Below are positions 38,748-48,165 of a stretch of 64,000 bases of DNA, in pieces. The number at the start of each line of letters is the position of its first letter. Positions within the stretch are counted from its first letter, which is position 1. The stretch spans positions 496,001 through 560,000 of the forward strand of contig NZ_JACHBX010000002.1 of assembly GCF_014200505.1 (NCBI RefSeq), given 5' to 3'. Under the pieces are notes generated by a model. The model did not search any database. It saw only the letters and a program-made list of their open reading frames with translations, and was not told the DNA's origin. The translations under genes were made by a program, and so were the position numbers. The stretch comes from Massilia aurea. GTDB lineage: Bacteria > Pseudomonadota > Gammaproteobacteria > Burkholderiales > Burkholderiaceae_D.

Positions 38748-40703
38748 ATGGGCATGGAAGAAAATGAAGGCCTTTATAAACAAAAGCTCTGCTACAACCG
38801 GACACTAGGCCCCTACCAATGCCTGTCCTTGCCCTGGTGGATCAGGACAAGCAAGCAGATTTACCTGGCGCGCCATCACTGCCATCTCGAGCCGCTCATC
38901 TGCGGCGAGGAAGTGTTCAAGCGCATCCACGATGACCTGCTCGAGGCACAACATAGCGTGGACATCATCACCTGGGGATTTGACCCGGGCATGGTGCTCA
39001 TCCGTGGTGAAAGGGCCGACGACGGCACGCGCTATGGCGATCTGCTCAAGCAAATCGCGACCCGTAAGGAAAACCCCGTCACGGTGCGCCTGCTGCTCTG
39101 GCATGACAATGCCGCGTCCTATGCCATACAAAAAAACAATCCGGGCTTGTATGGAACCCGTGTTCCCACGATCGGTGCTTACGCCGGCTATTTTAACGAA
39201 ACGCACGACCAGTACAACCGCGCATGGTTCGACGAGATCATCGCGCAAAAGATACCGACCATCGTCATGCAGACCCGTGAAGTCGCGCTCAAGTTTCGGG
39301 ACCCCTCGCTTGCTGGCGAGAAGTACAAGATCAGCCTCCTTGATGGCACAGCAGGATCCATCTACCCCACCCATCATCAAAAGATGATTCTGATCGACTA
39401 CGAGACGCCGGCGCGCGCCATCGGCTACGTGATGGGGCATAACTCGACGACTGACTTCTGGGACACGGTCGATCATCGCTTTCAGGATATACGCCGTGAA
39501 ACACTGTACAGCAAGAATCCGGCCGGTCGGGACACCAAGCTGTCGGCTGTAATCGATGAAGCATGGGACCGGTACGACCGACAAATGCAAATGATGTCTG
39601 GCCAGACTGAACAACCGTTAACGCGAAAGGCGGAGCGCCTCGGCGAATTTTTCAAAAAATATGCAATGGCTGCCAAGCCGTATCAGGACGTTTCGCTGCG
39701 CGTGCGCGGACCGATCCTGTACGACATGAACCACAATTTCTGCACTGGCTGGGCCGAATCCGAAGAAGCCACATCGACCCTGATGAATGCGATCTGGATG
39801 ACGTCGCCGGGCCTGGTGGTAAAGGCGGCACTTGCCGCAGCCAATGCAGTAGCAAAACCGTCAAAGACAATCCATCCGTTCGTGCAGAGCAGGTCGCACC
39901 TGAAGGCCCCCGACTTTGCCCTGAAGAACTGCCATCACAGCGCGCAGCTGTTGCGAACGTACCCGGCAAAGCAGGAGAAATCAATCAAGGAATGCTACGC
40001 CAACCTGACCCGGCTGACCCATCATTACATTTTCATCCAGAACCAGTATGCCCAGTACGAGGAATGGGCGAACTACATGATGACGTGTGTTTTTAAGCTG
40101 CGCAGAGCCGGTTACACCAAACTCATCTACGTGTTCATCCTGACTTCAACCCCGGAGACTGATGGCATGGACCTGGCGACCTATGACGTTGCCGAGCGAT
40201 TCGGGCAGAGCGAGACCATGAAGGTGGAGCACGAGGAAAGAGTGGCGAAGGCAAAGCGCAGCAGAACCAGAATGCCAATCACGCCTGCGACGCTAGAACA
40301 ATGCGGAATCAAGGCGCTCATGGCATCGATGTGGAGCGGCGCCAAGCACCCGAAATCGACCAAGGATTACGAAGAGACCTACATCCACGCCAAGGTGGCG
40401 ATCGTTGACGACGCGGCCTTCACGGTGGGATCGGCCAATCTGAACGTACGCAGCATGGCTTTGGACAGCGAGCTGAATCTGCTCAGCGAGGCCAAGGATG
40501 TTGCGTTTGACTTGCGCAAGAGGCTGTTCGATCAGTGTACTAATAACGTGGGACCGGCGCAGTTTGGCGATATGGAAAAAACATTCGAAGACTGGCTGAC
40601 GCTGATGAAAGACAATAAGAAAGCGATGGCGAATCGTCAGCCGCTGATAGGCCAGATCGCCAGCTTCCACGTCGACAGACAACCTGGTTCGCCGGTGATC
40701 TGA
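38748..40703 (+). CDS. Phospholipase D-type type VI effector (Tle5-like)
   Basis: A 651-residue protein with two HKD phospholipase D motifs: HQKMILID near residue 210 and HAKVAIVD near 547, the second followed by GSANLNVRS. No signal peptide is present, as expected for cargo delivered by the type VI needle. Tle5 proteins (PldA/PldB of Pseudomonas) attack membrane phospholipids, mainly phosphatidylethanolamine, in target cells. It lies 43 bases after vgrG and one base before two Sel1-type genes, the same order as vgrG-tle5-immunity loci. Start ATG 38748 has GGGAAGA upstream; ATG 38754 is possible. Confidence 0.88.
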   Translation: MGMEENEGLYKQKLCYNRTLGPYQCLSLPWWIRTSKQIYLARHHCHLEPLICGEEVFKRIHDDLLEAQHSVDIITWGFDPGMVLIRGERADDGTRYGDLLKQIATRKENPVTVRLLLWHDNAASYAIQKNNPGLYGTRVPTIGAYAGYFNETHDQYNRAWFDEIIAQKIPTIVMQTREVALKFRDPSLAGEKYKISLLDGTAGSIYPTHHQKMILIDYETPARAIGYVMGHNSTTDFWDTVDHRFQDIRRETLYSKNPAGRDTKLSAVIDEAWDRYDRQMQMMSGQTEQPLTRKAERLGEFFKKYAMAAKPYQDVSLRVRGPILYDMNHNFCTGWAESEEATSTLMNAIWMTSPGLVVKAALAAANAVAKPSKTIHPFVQSRSHLKAPDFALKNCHHSAQLLRTYPAKQEKSIKECYANLTRLTHHYIFIQNQYAQYEEWANYMMTCVFKLRRAGYTKLIYVFILTSTPETDGMDLATYDVAERFGQSETMKVEHEERVAKAKRSRTRMPITPATLEQCGIKALMASMWSGAKHPKSTKDYEETYIHAKVAIVDDAAFTVGSANLNVRSMALDSELNLLSEAKDVAFDLRKRLFDQCTNNVGPAQFGDMEKTFEDWLTLMKDNKKAMANRQPLIGQIASFHVDRQPGSPVI

Positions 40704-40704
40704 C

Positions 40705-41733
40705 ATGCGACGCTCGCTTCCCCGCTGGATCTTAATAGCTGGTGCCTCGGTTGTCGTTGCGATTGGTGCCTATTTTTTACAACAACATTTGGAGTACGTG
40801 AAGATGCACACGATTCCCACCGGCTTGCAGGCATTCGATGTGAACGGTCCAATACCGACCTGCGGGATGTGGAAGGAAACAATGCCGAAAACCCGCAATC
40901 CAGCCGCCTACCGGCTCTACATCGAAGCCCGGAAGCTATGGCGCAGCAAGATTGAGTGGCAGCTGACGCGCCAGGAAGCGCTCAGCATCCTGCTCGACGT
41001 GCAGGCCGCTGCGGCCCAGGGCGACTGGGGCGCGCGTGCATTAATGGCCTACTTCCATCGATCAGGCCTCGGCCCACTCGACACCAATCACGTACTTGAT
41101 CCGGACGCCGACAAATCAGTTGAGATTGTCCGCATGGCCGTCGCGGCTGGCCAAGCCTGGGGATACTACGATCTCGGTGTCGCTCACGAGCATGGATACG
41201 GCGGCGCTGTTCAGGATGAACAGATCGCGTGGGCTTATTACCTGAAGGCGGCGGAGCTCGGCAGCCCGGAAGCGCAGATGACACTGGCGAGCGCCTATCT
41301 TAAGGTAGAACGCCGCGACGCCGAGGAGGCAATGGTGATGTGTGCCTATAAACAGGGCCATGGTCCTGCAGCCTACGATCTTGGAATGACGGCCAAACTA
41401 TTCAAGAATTTTGCTGCGGCGCTGGAGTATTACCAAGCTGGGACGAGGTTCGGCAGCAAGGACTCTGCAGTAGTACTGCGACAATTTTTTGACATCGAAA
41501 AATGGAGTTCGCGAGACAAAAAAGACCAGATTGCACTGAAAGAATTGGGGATCCTTCCCGATCCTGAGCGCGAACGTCGATATCACCAGATCTTTCAGGC
41601 GTTGGATGTTAACCCCGACCTTAAGCTAACTCGCCTTAACCAAGTGCTTCCACTGCCTCCTGCGGAACTACCTGCGTGGAATGGCATCCAGGATGCAATC
41701 GAGCCCGAGCCGGACGGCCCGCCGAGTTACTGA
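40705..41733 (+). CDS. Sel1-repeat protein, candidate Tle5 immunity (copy A)
   Basis: A 342-residue protein with an N-terminal membrane anchor (about 7-27) and a helical Sel1/TPR-like region (about 75-250, repeats such as GYYDLGVAHEHGYG and GSPEAQMTLASAYL). Two Cys residues (TCGMW near 53, MCAYK near 214) are present in both copies. It begins one base after the phospholipase gene, so it is coupled to it. Known Tle5b-type immunity proteins (PA5086-PA5088) are also Sel1-like, which supports an immunity role at the periplasmic face; that is inference. A close paralogue follows directly. Confidence 0.75.
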   Translation: MRRSLPRWILIAGASVVVAIGAYFLQQHLEYVKMHTIPTGLQAFDVNGPIPTCGMWKETMPKTRNPAAYRLYIEARKLWRSKIEWQLTRQEALSILLDVQAAAAQGDWGARALMAYFHRSGLGPLDTNHVLDPDADKSVEIVRMAVAAGQAWGYYDLGVAHEHGYGGAVQDEQIAWAYYLKAAELGSPEAQMTLASAYLKVERRDAEEAMVMCAYKQGHGPAAYDLGMTAKLFKNFAAALEYYQAGTRFGSKDSAVVLRQFFDIEKWSSRDKKDQIALKELGILPDPERERRYHQIFQALDVNPDLKLTRLNQVLPLPPAELPAWNGIQDAIEPEPDGPPSY

Positions 41734-41780
41734 CGCCATCGCTGCCGCACGTTCACCACGTTCCGAATGCCTATCCAGCT

Positions 41781-42806
41781 ATGCTCTCTCTTCGCCACTG
41801 GTTCACTCTTGTTGGCACATCGCTCGCCGCTGTGGTTGGGATCTACGCGTATGCCCAGCACGTCGAGTACGTGAAAATGCACACAATCCCCGCTGGCTTG
41901 CAGGCGTTCGATGTAAACGGGCCCATTCCGACCTGTGGCCGGTGGAAGGACACGATGCCGAAAACCCGCGATCCAGCTGCCTACCGCCTGTACATCGAAG
42001 CACGCAGGGTGTGGCGCAGCAAGATCGAGTGGCAACTAACGCGCCAGGAGGCGCTCGGCATCCTGCACGACGTGCAGGCCGCGGCGAATCAGGGTGATTG
42101 GGGAGCGCAGGCATTGATGGCCTACTTCTACCGGTCAGGCCTTGGCCCGCTCGATACCAACCACGTGCTTGATCCTGACGAGGACAAATCGGTTGAGATC
42201 GTCCGCATGGCCGTCGCGGTCGGCCAAGCCTGGGGCTACTACGACCTCGGTGTCGCCCACGAGCACGGATACGGCGGCGCTGCTCAGGATGAACAGATCG
42301 CATGGGCCTATTACCTCAAGGCGGCGCAGCTCGGCAGTCCGGAAGCGCAGATGGCCTTGGCTAGTGATTATGTAAAGAACAAACGGTGGGACGCCGAGGA
42401 AGCGATGGTAATGTGTGCCTATAAACAAGGCCATGGCCCTGCGGCCTACGATCTTGGAATAAATGCTGACCTTCGCAAGAATTTCGCGGCGGTGCTGGAG
42501 TATCAGCAGGCGGGGACAAAGTTTGGGGATAAGCGCTCAGCAGCAGCATTGATGTTTATCTTTGACCCCGAAGAATGGAATTCGCGCGACAAACAGGAGC
42601 AGACTGAGCTCAAAGAACTCAATATCCTTCCCGATCCTGAGCGCGAACGTCGGTATCACCAGATCTTTCAGGCGCTGGATGTTAACCCCGACCTTAAGCT
42701 AACTCGCCTTAACCAAGTGCTTCCACTGCCTCCTGCGGAACTACCTACATGGAAGGGTATTCAGGATGCAATCGAGCCGGATCCAGAAGGCCCACCGAGC
42801 TACTAA
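41781..42806 (+). CDS. Sel1-repeat protein, candidate Tle5 immunity (copy B)
   Basis: A 341-residue paralogue of the preceding gene, starting at ATG 41781 (MLSLRHWFTL) after a 47-base gap; the longer frame from 41676 only reads back into copy A. It has the same architecture: N-terminal membrane anchor (about 7-24) and Sel1-type helical repeats. The two proteins are alike along their whole length, but the membrane anchor and residues 235-275 differ clearly. The last part is almost identical at DNA level: 121 of 123 bases match between 41551-41673 and 42624-42746, suggesting recent exchange between copies. Confidence 0.75.
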   Translation: MLSLRHWFTLVGTSLAAVVGIYAYAQHVEYVKMHTIPAGLQAFDVNGPIPTCGRWKDTMPKTRDPAAYRLYIEARRVWRSKIEWQLTRQEALGILHDVQAAANQGDWGAQALMAYFYRSGLGPLDTNHVLDPDEDKSVEIVRMAVAVGQAWGYYDLGVAHEHGYGGAAQDEQIAWAYYLKAAQLGSPEAQMALASDYVKNKRWDAEEAMVMCAYKQGHGPAAYDLGINADLRKNFAAVLEYQQAGTKFGDKRSAAALMFIFDPEEWNSRDKQEQTELKELNILPDPERERRYHQIFQALDVNPDLKLTRLNQVLPLPPAELPTWKGIQDAIEPDPEGPPSY

Positions 42807-42831
42807 CCTAACCAGCTCTCGGAAAGAAAAA

Positions 42832-43110
42832 ACGCCGCTAAAAATAATCACGGTTGGCGACAAAACCGATCATGGCGGCACCGTCATCAGCGGATCGCCA
42901 GATCATGACATCCATGGGCGTGCGATTGCCCGGCTCGGGGATCAGGTTAATTGCCCGCTGTTCTACCCTGGAGGAAAACCGCACGGGGTAAACAAAATTA
43001 CTACCGCCGACAAGTCGTTCACCGTTAGCGGGGTCCCGGTCGCCGTAGAGGGGTGTACGACCGAATGTGGATGCAAGCTGATCGGCAGTCTGCCGGCAAC
43101 CGTTGGCTAG
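42832..43110 (+). CDS. PAAR-domain spike-tip protein with ACG at the start position
   Basis: A complete 92-residue PAAR protein, which would sharpen the VgrG tip and carry cargo. PAAR features are clear: TVGDKTDHGGTVISGSP near the start, ARLGDQVNCPL in the middle and CTTECGCKLIGS at the end. The expected start codon reads ACG (42832-42834), with a perfect GGAAAG site five bases upstream; a normal ATG would complete the pattern. The only in-frame ATG is 66 bases upstream inside copy B of the Sel1 gene. It may start at ACG, at that upstream ATG, or be silenced by a point change. Confidence 0.75.
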   Translation, partial: TPLKIITVGDKTDHGGTVISGSPDHDIHGRAIARLGDQVNCPLFYPGGKPHGVNKITTADKSFTVSGVPVAVEGCTTECGCKLIGSLPATVG

Positions 43111-43341
43111 CTCTCCAGCTTATGCATTCAGCTCTCTTAGGAAGCGACGACAAGCAATGCTGCCAATTCCGGTGCTACGACGATTCCAGCTTGTTCGAGT
43201 ACCCACGCCTCGACCTTCATACGCCAGACTCGCAGCAAACAAGCGGTGGACGGAGGTAGTTCTGCTCACATACGCCTTGCGGCGCGCCCCCTTCCGCAGA
43301 CGGCTTTATTCTTACGGACAATCCGGTGAATGGCGCGCACG
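43111..43341. other. Decayed sequence after the PAAR gene
   Basis: No convincing reading frame. Short plus-strand frames (for example 43103-43597) have basic, unordered composition without family features. Base composition differs from the conserved flanks. Probably remains of genes that once followed the PAAR gene. Confidence 0.4.
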
Positions 43342-43797
43342 TCATGGACGTCTTGAAGGACAAGGATCCCACCGCCAGTGGCGAGCGTCCTGGTACACAT
43401 CCCACAGTAAAGGCGGTACCGATCCCACCCCAAGAACGGCCACAGCCAGAAGCACCTGTGCAACTGTGCAAAGAACAGCGTCGGTACGGCGCATTGTTGA
43501 AAAGTTGACGAGTGCAAAAATGACCGCTGAAACGCTGAGACCTCCCCCACAAAGCATATGGATCACTTCGCGTCCTGGCCCGTTGCAGCGTTCGTAGAAC
43601 ATTGCATACCAGAGCGTTGGCAGAATCAGGCATGCAGTCGCCACCATGCCGAAGGCAGTTGATCCAAGCGTCGCCTGATAGCGGGCGCGGAGCATGCGCT
43701 CCGTGTGGCGAACCAGATAGACGGCGCTCAGTAGCGCCACGATGGATGCAGGAACGACCAGCTGACTGGAAAATACCATCGCCATGGTGATGCCCAT
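43342..43797 (-). CDS. Small four-helix membrane protein of unknown function
   Basis: A 151-residue frame, antisense to the direction of the type VI genes, with four clear hydrophobic segments (about 8-28, 47-68, 80-100 and 107-128) separated by short charged loops such as RHTERMLRARYQ. Its helix pattern is more regular than chance antisense frames in this region. The C-terminus (after LLWDVYQ) is polar. No strong ribosome-binding site precedes ATG 43797. Not recognised; a membrane partner of the neighbouring island or an unrelated gene are both possible. Confidence 0.45.
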   Translation of the reverse strand: MGITMAMVFSSQLVVPASIVALLSAVYLVRHTERMLRARYQATLGSTAFGMVATACLILPTLWYAMFYERCNGPGREVIHMLCGGGLSVSAVIFALVNFSTMRRTDAVLCTVAQVLLAVAVLGVGSVPPLLWDVYQDARHWRWDPCPSRRP

Positions 43798-44074
43798 ATT
43801 TGTTTGCTGAGGTTGGCGCCTGGGCGCGAGCTTGGAACAGCAGTAACGTCGACGTCAATATCGCATTATCGAAGCATCGTTCAGGGTGCAATTTGCGTCT
43901 GTGCAACTCATCGCGATTCCCCTGACCGAAGTGGAGGTCGTGGTCAACCCGAAAGCTGCCGAAACGTCAATGAAGAAGGAGAAGGTCGCCCGGCAATCCC
44001 CCTTTTTTCAAGCGAGCTAAAAGTAGAGATTAAGCGGCAAGGAAAAGTTGCTGTTTTGGTGGAATGCCGCGGGA
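43798..44074. other. Intergenic remnant, no gene recognised
   Basis: Contains short broken plus-strand frames (one around 43890-44010 giving a Val/Lys-rich peptide, then a shift to another frame), but nothing that can be assigned. It lies between the membrane protein and the truncated transposase. Confidence 0.35.
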
Positions 44075-44727
44075 TGACATGTTGGGTTGGTCGTGATTCA
44101 GGTCCACAACCACTTGGCTGATCGCAGTCGGTACTGCCAGCGGCAGCGGTTTCTCACGTACAGGAGATGACGCGGTTTGATCCGCAGGTACAGCTCAGGT
44201 TCGTGGCAAATTCTGTAGCCGCGCTTATGATTCCATTGGAAGCGGTTCACGTTGCGCAGGTACAGGAAGCACAAACCAAATCCCGGCGCGCTGGTTGTTC
44301 ATGAGCCGCGGCAGCCAATCGGCAATGACGTTGTATTCCGCATCCAGTTTCGCTTCGTATCGGCAGCAGGTCTGGCTAATGCCAAATGCCTGGCACGCCA
44401 GCTTGACCACGGCTGACCGTTCCGTCACGGCCATTGTGCCATCTCCCGCCGTTGAGATGGAGCTACCTTTTTTTTGTGAGCTCCTCATCACCGATTTCGG
44501 CCTTCAGGCGCTCCTCGACGTCATCTTCGTAAGGCGCCGGCTTCTCTCTTCCAGCTCCTTCTACGGGCCATCAGCGAGGCATCCATACCGCCAAGCTTGA
44601 AACACTCCTTGTAGAACGTGGCGTTGCTGGTGCCGCTTTCGTGGCAGAGCGCCGGCATTGGGTTGCCGGCGTTGGCCTGCCAGAGGATGGCGGTAATCTG
44701 GCTGTCGGTAAAGCAGGATGTATTCAT
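44075..44727 (-). pseudogene. IS3-family (IS407-like) transposase remnant, orfA+orfB fragments
   Basis: On the minus strand, ATG 44727 opens an OrfA-like frame (MNTSCFTDSQITAILWQA, GGMDASLMAR) that breaks within about 65 residues. OrfB-like pieces follow in other frames: LACQAFGISQTCCRYEAKL near 44400, an ELYLRIKPR piece near 44170 and EKPLPLAVPTAIS near 44130. The match then ends near 44075, before the catalytic DDE core. At least two frameshifts and a 3' truncation make it inactive. The 5' end abuts the stop of the chemotaxis gene (44745). Terminal inverted repeats were not identified. Confidence 0.75.
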
Positions 44728-44744
44728 GTACAGCGTTCTGTATC

Positions 44745-46406
44745 TCAAGAAGAAAACTCTACTTCTAATCGCGCTCTTTTTGTGGGGGGATGACCATTAG
44801 AACTCCGCTTGCCTGCTCCACCGGTCATATCGCTGCCCCCTGCAACTTTAAATACTGACACCGCCGACACCAGACTATGTGCCTGCTGGTTCAGCGCATC
44901 TGCCGCATCGGCCATCTGTTCGACCAATGAAGCGTTTTGCTGGGTGCCGCGATCCAGCGCCATGACTGTATCGCCAACGCTGCTGATGCTCGTGGTCTGC
45001 TCACGGGTAGCCGTGCTGATTTCGCTGATCAGCTCGGCAACACTCTTGACTTCGCTGACAATCGCGGTCATTGCCTCACCCGCGTTTGACACCATGCCCG
45101 CGCCCGAGCCGATCATGCCGACGCTGTCAACAATCAGTACTTTGATTTCTTTGGCCGCTTGTGCGCTGCGTTGCGCCAATGCGCGAACCTCACTCGCCAC
45201 AACCGCAAAACCCCTGCCCTGCTCACCCGCACGGGCCGCCTCGACTGCTGCGTTCAACGCAAGGATGTTGGTCTGGAAGGCGATTCCGTCAATCACCGAA
45301 ATGATGTCTTCGATCTTCTTGGAGCTTGCCGTGATTTTTTGCATGGTGATGACGACCTCATCGACCATAGTGCCGCCGTTTTCAGCAGCGGCGCGCGCAC
45401 TCAAGGCCAGATCACTGGCACGGGCTGCCGTGTCGGCATTGACCCGGATGGTCCCGGTGATTTTCTCCATCGCGTTTGCGCTTTCCTGCAACTGCTTTGC
45501 CTGCTCCAGAGTCCGCGCCGATAAATCTTTATTTCGATCAGCGATCTCCGTTGAACCACACTCGATCGTATCGGAGGAACGACGCACACTATGTACGATC
45601 GTTGCCAATGATTGCTGCATCTCCCCAAGTGACGCCATGACGCTGTTTGCCGGCGCGGTCGCGGCTTCCGGTAACGTACCCAGGTCGCCGGACCGGACCT
45701 GATTCGCGGCTTTTCTCAAGTCGTGCGGATCGGCGCCCAAAGAGCGATGCAAGCTGCGCTTTATCAAACGTGAAAGGGCAATCGCCGTGACAACGGCAAC
45801 CAGCGACACGCAGATCAACAACAAACGCTTGGCGCGGAATTTCTCAGCTGATTTCTGGATTTCACCTTCTGCGGAGCTGGCGATCAATTTTGCATATTCG
45901 CCCACCGTGGCAATCAGCTGTTTCAACAACGGCTGACACTCGGCATTCATTTTTTCAGTCGCTTCAGATTTCTTTCCGTTTAGTGCCATCTCGACGATCG
46001 ACAGCGCGATCGGGCCATAACGCTGCTCGATACTGACCAATTCTTCGTAGAGTTGATGCTCTCTTGGCGTTGCCTTGTTATCCAGATCAAGCAATTTTTT
46101 GAGCAGCGCCATACGGTCTTTGACGCGCTCATGGGCGGCCATCACTGCCGCCTTTTCTGCAGCGATGTCGGCAGGCGCATTCAATAAAATAAGGTTGCGC
46201 GCTGCGATTGCCCTTGCGCTCACTGCCGACCTGACATCACGTGCAACGCTGCCGCGATTGAACTCATCACCAACAAACCCGTCAAAGTTGGATTGGGCTT
46301 CACTCAAGCTGAATACTGCGAGCGCAGATATGGCCACAATAATTGAGACGAGCGTCGCAAAAGCGATGGTCAGTTGTCGACTAAGACGTTGATTAAAAAA
46401 GTACAT
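44745..46406 (-). CDS. Methyl-accepting chemotaxis protein
   Basis: Membrane chemoreceptor of 553 residues. The first membrane helix is at about 11-33, a periplasmic four-helix-bundle type sensor domain (about 35-190) follows, then the second membrane helix (about 193-212), a short HAMP-like linker and the signalling domain (about 290-520) with the conserved hairpin tip [33 protein letters not shown]. The ligand is unknown. The C-terminus lacks a typical NWETF-type pentapeptide. The stop lies about 20 bases from the start of the IS remnant, so its last residues may have been affected by the insertion. Confidence 0.93.
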   Translation of the reverse strand: MYFFNQRLSRQLTIAFATLVSIIVAISALAVFSLSEAQSNFDGFVGDEFNRGSVARDVRSAVSARAIAARNLILLNAPADIAAEKAAVMAAHERVKDRMALLKKLLDLDNKATPREHQLYEELVSIEQRYGPIALSIVEMALNGKKSEATEKMNAECQPLLKQLIATVGEYAKLIASSAEGEIQKSAEKFRAKRLLLICVSLVAVVTAIALSRLIKRSLHRSLGADPHDLRKAANQVRSGDLGTLPEAATAPANSVMASLGEMQQSLATIVHSVRRSSDTIECGSTEIADRNKDLSARTLEQAKQLQESANAMEKITGTIRVNADTAARASDLALSARAAAENGGTMVDEVVITMQKITASSKKIEDIISVIDGIAFQTNILALNAAVEAARAGEQGRGFAVVASEVRALAQRSAQAAKEIKVLIVDSVGMIGSGAGMVSNAGEAMTAIVSEVKSVAELISEISTATREQTTSISSVGDTVMALDRGTQQNASLVEQMADAADALNQQAHSLVSAVSVFKVAGGSDMTGGAGKRSSNGHPPTKRARLEVEFSS

Positions 46407-46851
46407 GATGACCCCGAATTAAAAAGTACCACGCTGTCGGGTGTTTATTCCCCTACAGGAATGACATCGATCGACAGGCCGATTTTATGTTCGTGAAACC
46501 AGAGCGTTTTAGGAACTTGTCAAATTAGAAGAAACATTAGAAAGCCGGCATGAAACAAACGCTCGGCGTTCCCAATGAATTTCCAACAGGGCGCAGATTT
46601 GGATAGACGCTGCGATTGCAGCAGATACGAAAAAGCACTCGTGGCATCAATGTCCCAGCGCGTGAATGTCAGCGATGACGATGTCCCAAGCTTATCTCAA
46701 TTTCTCACGGGAAAGTTTCACCGGAACATCATTAGCTTGGCGCGCTGTAGCAAAAGCCAGACAAATGCGGTTCAGTGTTGGACGTTATCCTCAGTGGCTC
46801 TCAGTGGCGACCACGCCATGTGTTTCGTCACCATGTTCAAAAAGCCCGTCT
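46407..46851. other. 445-base intergenic region without a recognised gene
   Basis: Lies between the divergent-sided MCP start and the end of the HD-GYP gene. Overlapping plus-strand frames here (such as 46575 onward) run antisense into the HD-GYP gene and show no family features. No repeat, terminator or convincing promoter was identified. Confidence 0.4.
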
Positions 46852-47883
46852 TCAACATGTGCTTTTTTTCTGGATCAGCCGCGACGCACCATCCAGTTCA
46901 CCATCCCGCGCATCCCACGTCTGCTGTATGTCGAGCAACTCCGGCAGCGTCCTGTGAAACACTGCCACCAGCGCCGGATCGAAATCCGTCCCTGATCGGC
47001 CATCCACATAGGCCACGATTTTGTCGACAGGCCACGCTTCCTTGTACGGGCGCTGCATGCTCAGGGCATCGAACACGTCGGCGAGCGCCACCAGGCGCGC
47101 CGATTGGGGGATGGCCTCGCCAGTCAGGCCGGCCGGATAGCCGCTGCCATCCCACTTCTCGTGGTGGTACAACGCCACTTCGGCGGCGAGCTGGAACACC
47201 TGCGCGGCGCTTTTGCTCAGGATGTCGTAGCCGATCTGTGGATGGGTTTTCATGATGGCCCACTCGGCCTCGTCCAATGGACCGGGTTTGCGCAGAATCG
47301 ACTGGGGAATCCCTATTTTGCCGGTGTCATGCATCGGCGCGGCCAGTTCGAGCTGCTCGCTGTCTTCGGCGCTCCACCCTGCTCCTTTGGCAAGCGCCTT
47401 TGCATAGGCGGCCATGCGCCAGATATGCGCACCGGTATCGGTATCGTTGAAATGCCCTGCCTGACCCAGCATCGAGATGGCCTCGCGGTAACTCCTGGCC
47501 AGCAATTCCGCCCGCACCTGGGACAGATGGCTGGCGACCCGCGCGCGCACGATCGGCGGCGACACGGGTTTCGTAATGTAGTCGACCCCGCCCGCAAAGA
47601 ACCCGGCGGCTTCATTCACGGGGTCGGCGTAGGACGTCACGAAAATGACCTGGATAGTCCCGGTCGTATCGCTCTGCTTGATTTTCAGGCAGAGGTCGTA
47701 GCCGTTGATATCTGGCAGGCCGATGTCCAGCAACACCATGGCTGGCCGATGCTTGTGCAGCGCCGCCATTGTTTCGGCGCCGTTGCGGGCAAACACCAAG
47801 GTGTAGTCATCGCTGAGCACCTTGCGCATCATGGCCAGGTTGGCGGGCTCATCGTCGACAAGTAAAATGGTCGGGCGACTCAT
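46852..47883 (-). CDS. Response regulator with HD-GYP domain (RpfG-like)
   Basis: A 343-residue protein with an N-terminal receiver domain (phospho-acceptor Asp 53 in LLDIGLPD, acidic pair DD near 10, conserved Lys in YITKPVSP) and a C-terminal HD-GYP domain with HDTGKIGIP, the HHEKWDGSGYP signature and ALADVFDAL. HD-GYP proteins hydrolyse cyclic di-GMP, and the key residues appear intact. No histidine kinase is adjacent on either side, so the input is unknown. The C-terminal tail after TWDARDGELDG is non-conserved. Confidence 0.92.
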   Translation of the reverse strand: MSRPTILLVDDEPANLAMMRKVLSDDYTLVFARNGAETMAALHKHRPAMVLLDIGLPDINGYDLCLKIKQSDTTGTIQVIFVTSYADPVNEAAGFFAGGVDYITKPVSPPIVRARVASHLSQVRAELLARSYREAISMLGQAGHFNDTDTGAHIWRMAAYAKALAKGAGWSAEDSEQLELAAPMHDTGKIGIPQSILRKPGPLDEAEWAIMKTHPQIGYDILSKSAAQVFQLAAEVALYHHEKWDGSGYPAGLTGEAIPQSARLVALADVFDALSMQRPYKEAWPVDKIVAYVDGRSGTDFDPALVAVFHRTLPELLDIQQTWDARDGELDGASRLIQKKSTC

Positions 47884-48150
47884 GGGTTACTGCCATGCGC
47901 AAAGGCCAGCGCAGTCGATATTGCGCCGGCGAGTCGAACCAACAGACCTGCTCGATCAACGTGGGTGCCGGGGTGTCGTTCACGTGGAAATATTCTTGAA
48001 TTTCTCAACATGCCTCCGAAGCGTCGTGCAACTGCCAGGTGCGGCAACCACCTTTTCCGCCGCTTGAAATATTAACTATTACTCTACACGAGGAAGAAAA
48101 CCATGTGCGTTTTTTCCGATTCGATCGCTGCCCCAATCCGCAAGTTTAGT
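47884..48150. other. Intergenic region between HD-GYP and ABC transporter genes
   Basis: Contains a 20-codon frame at 48103-48165 (see separate entry) and no other gene-like feature. The divergent promoters of both flanking genes should lie here and just to the right. Confidence 0.4.
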
Positions 48151-48165
48151 TTGACCGTCAATTGA
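48103..48165 (+). CDS. Possible 20-codon leader frame before the ABC operon
   Basis: ATG at 48103 with GAGGAAG six bases upstream, encoding 20 residues and ending at a TGA that overlaps the -35 region of the transporter promoter. The strong ribosome-binding site is unusual for chance. It could be the remnant of an older gene or a short peptide gene; there is no further support. Confidence 0.2.
   Translation: MCVFSDSIAAPIRKFSLTVN

Noticed and set aside
43326..43508. Plus-strand frame of 60 codons overlapping the membrane protein
   Set aside because: No family features and no ribosome-binding site; probably a shadow or a remnant that cannot be named.
46575..47255. Plus-strand frame running into the HD-GYP gene
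   Set aside because: Mostly antisense to a certain gene, with Arg/His/Pro-rich composition and no domain.
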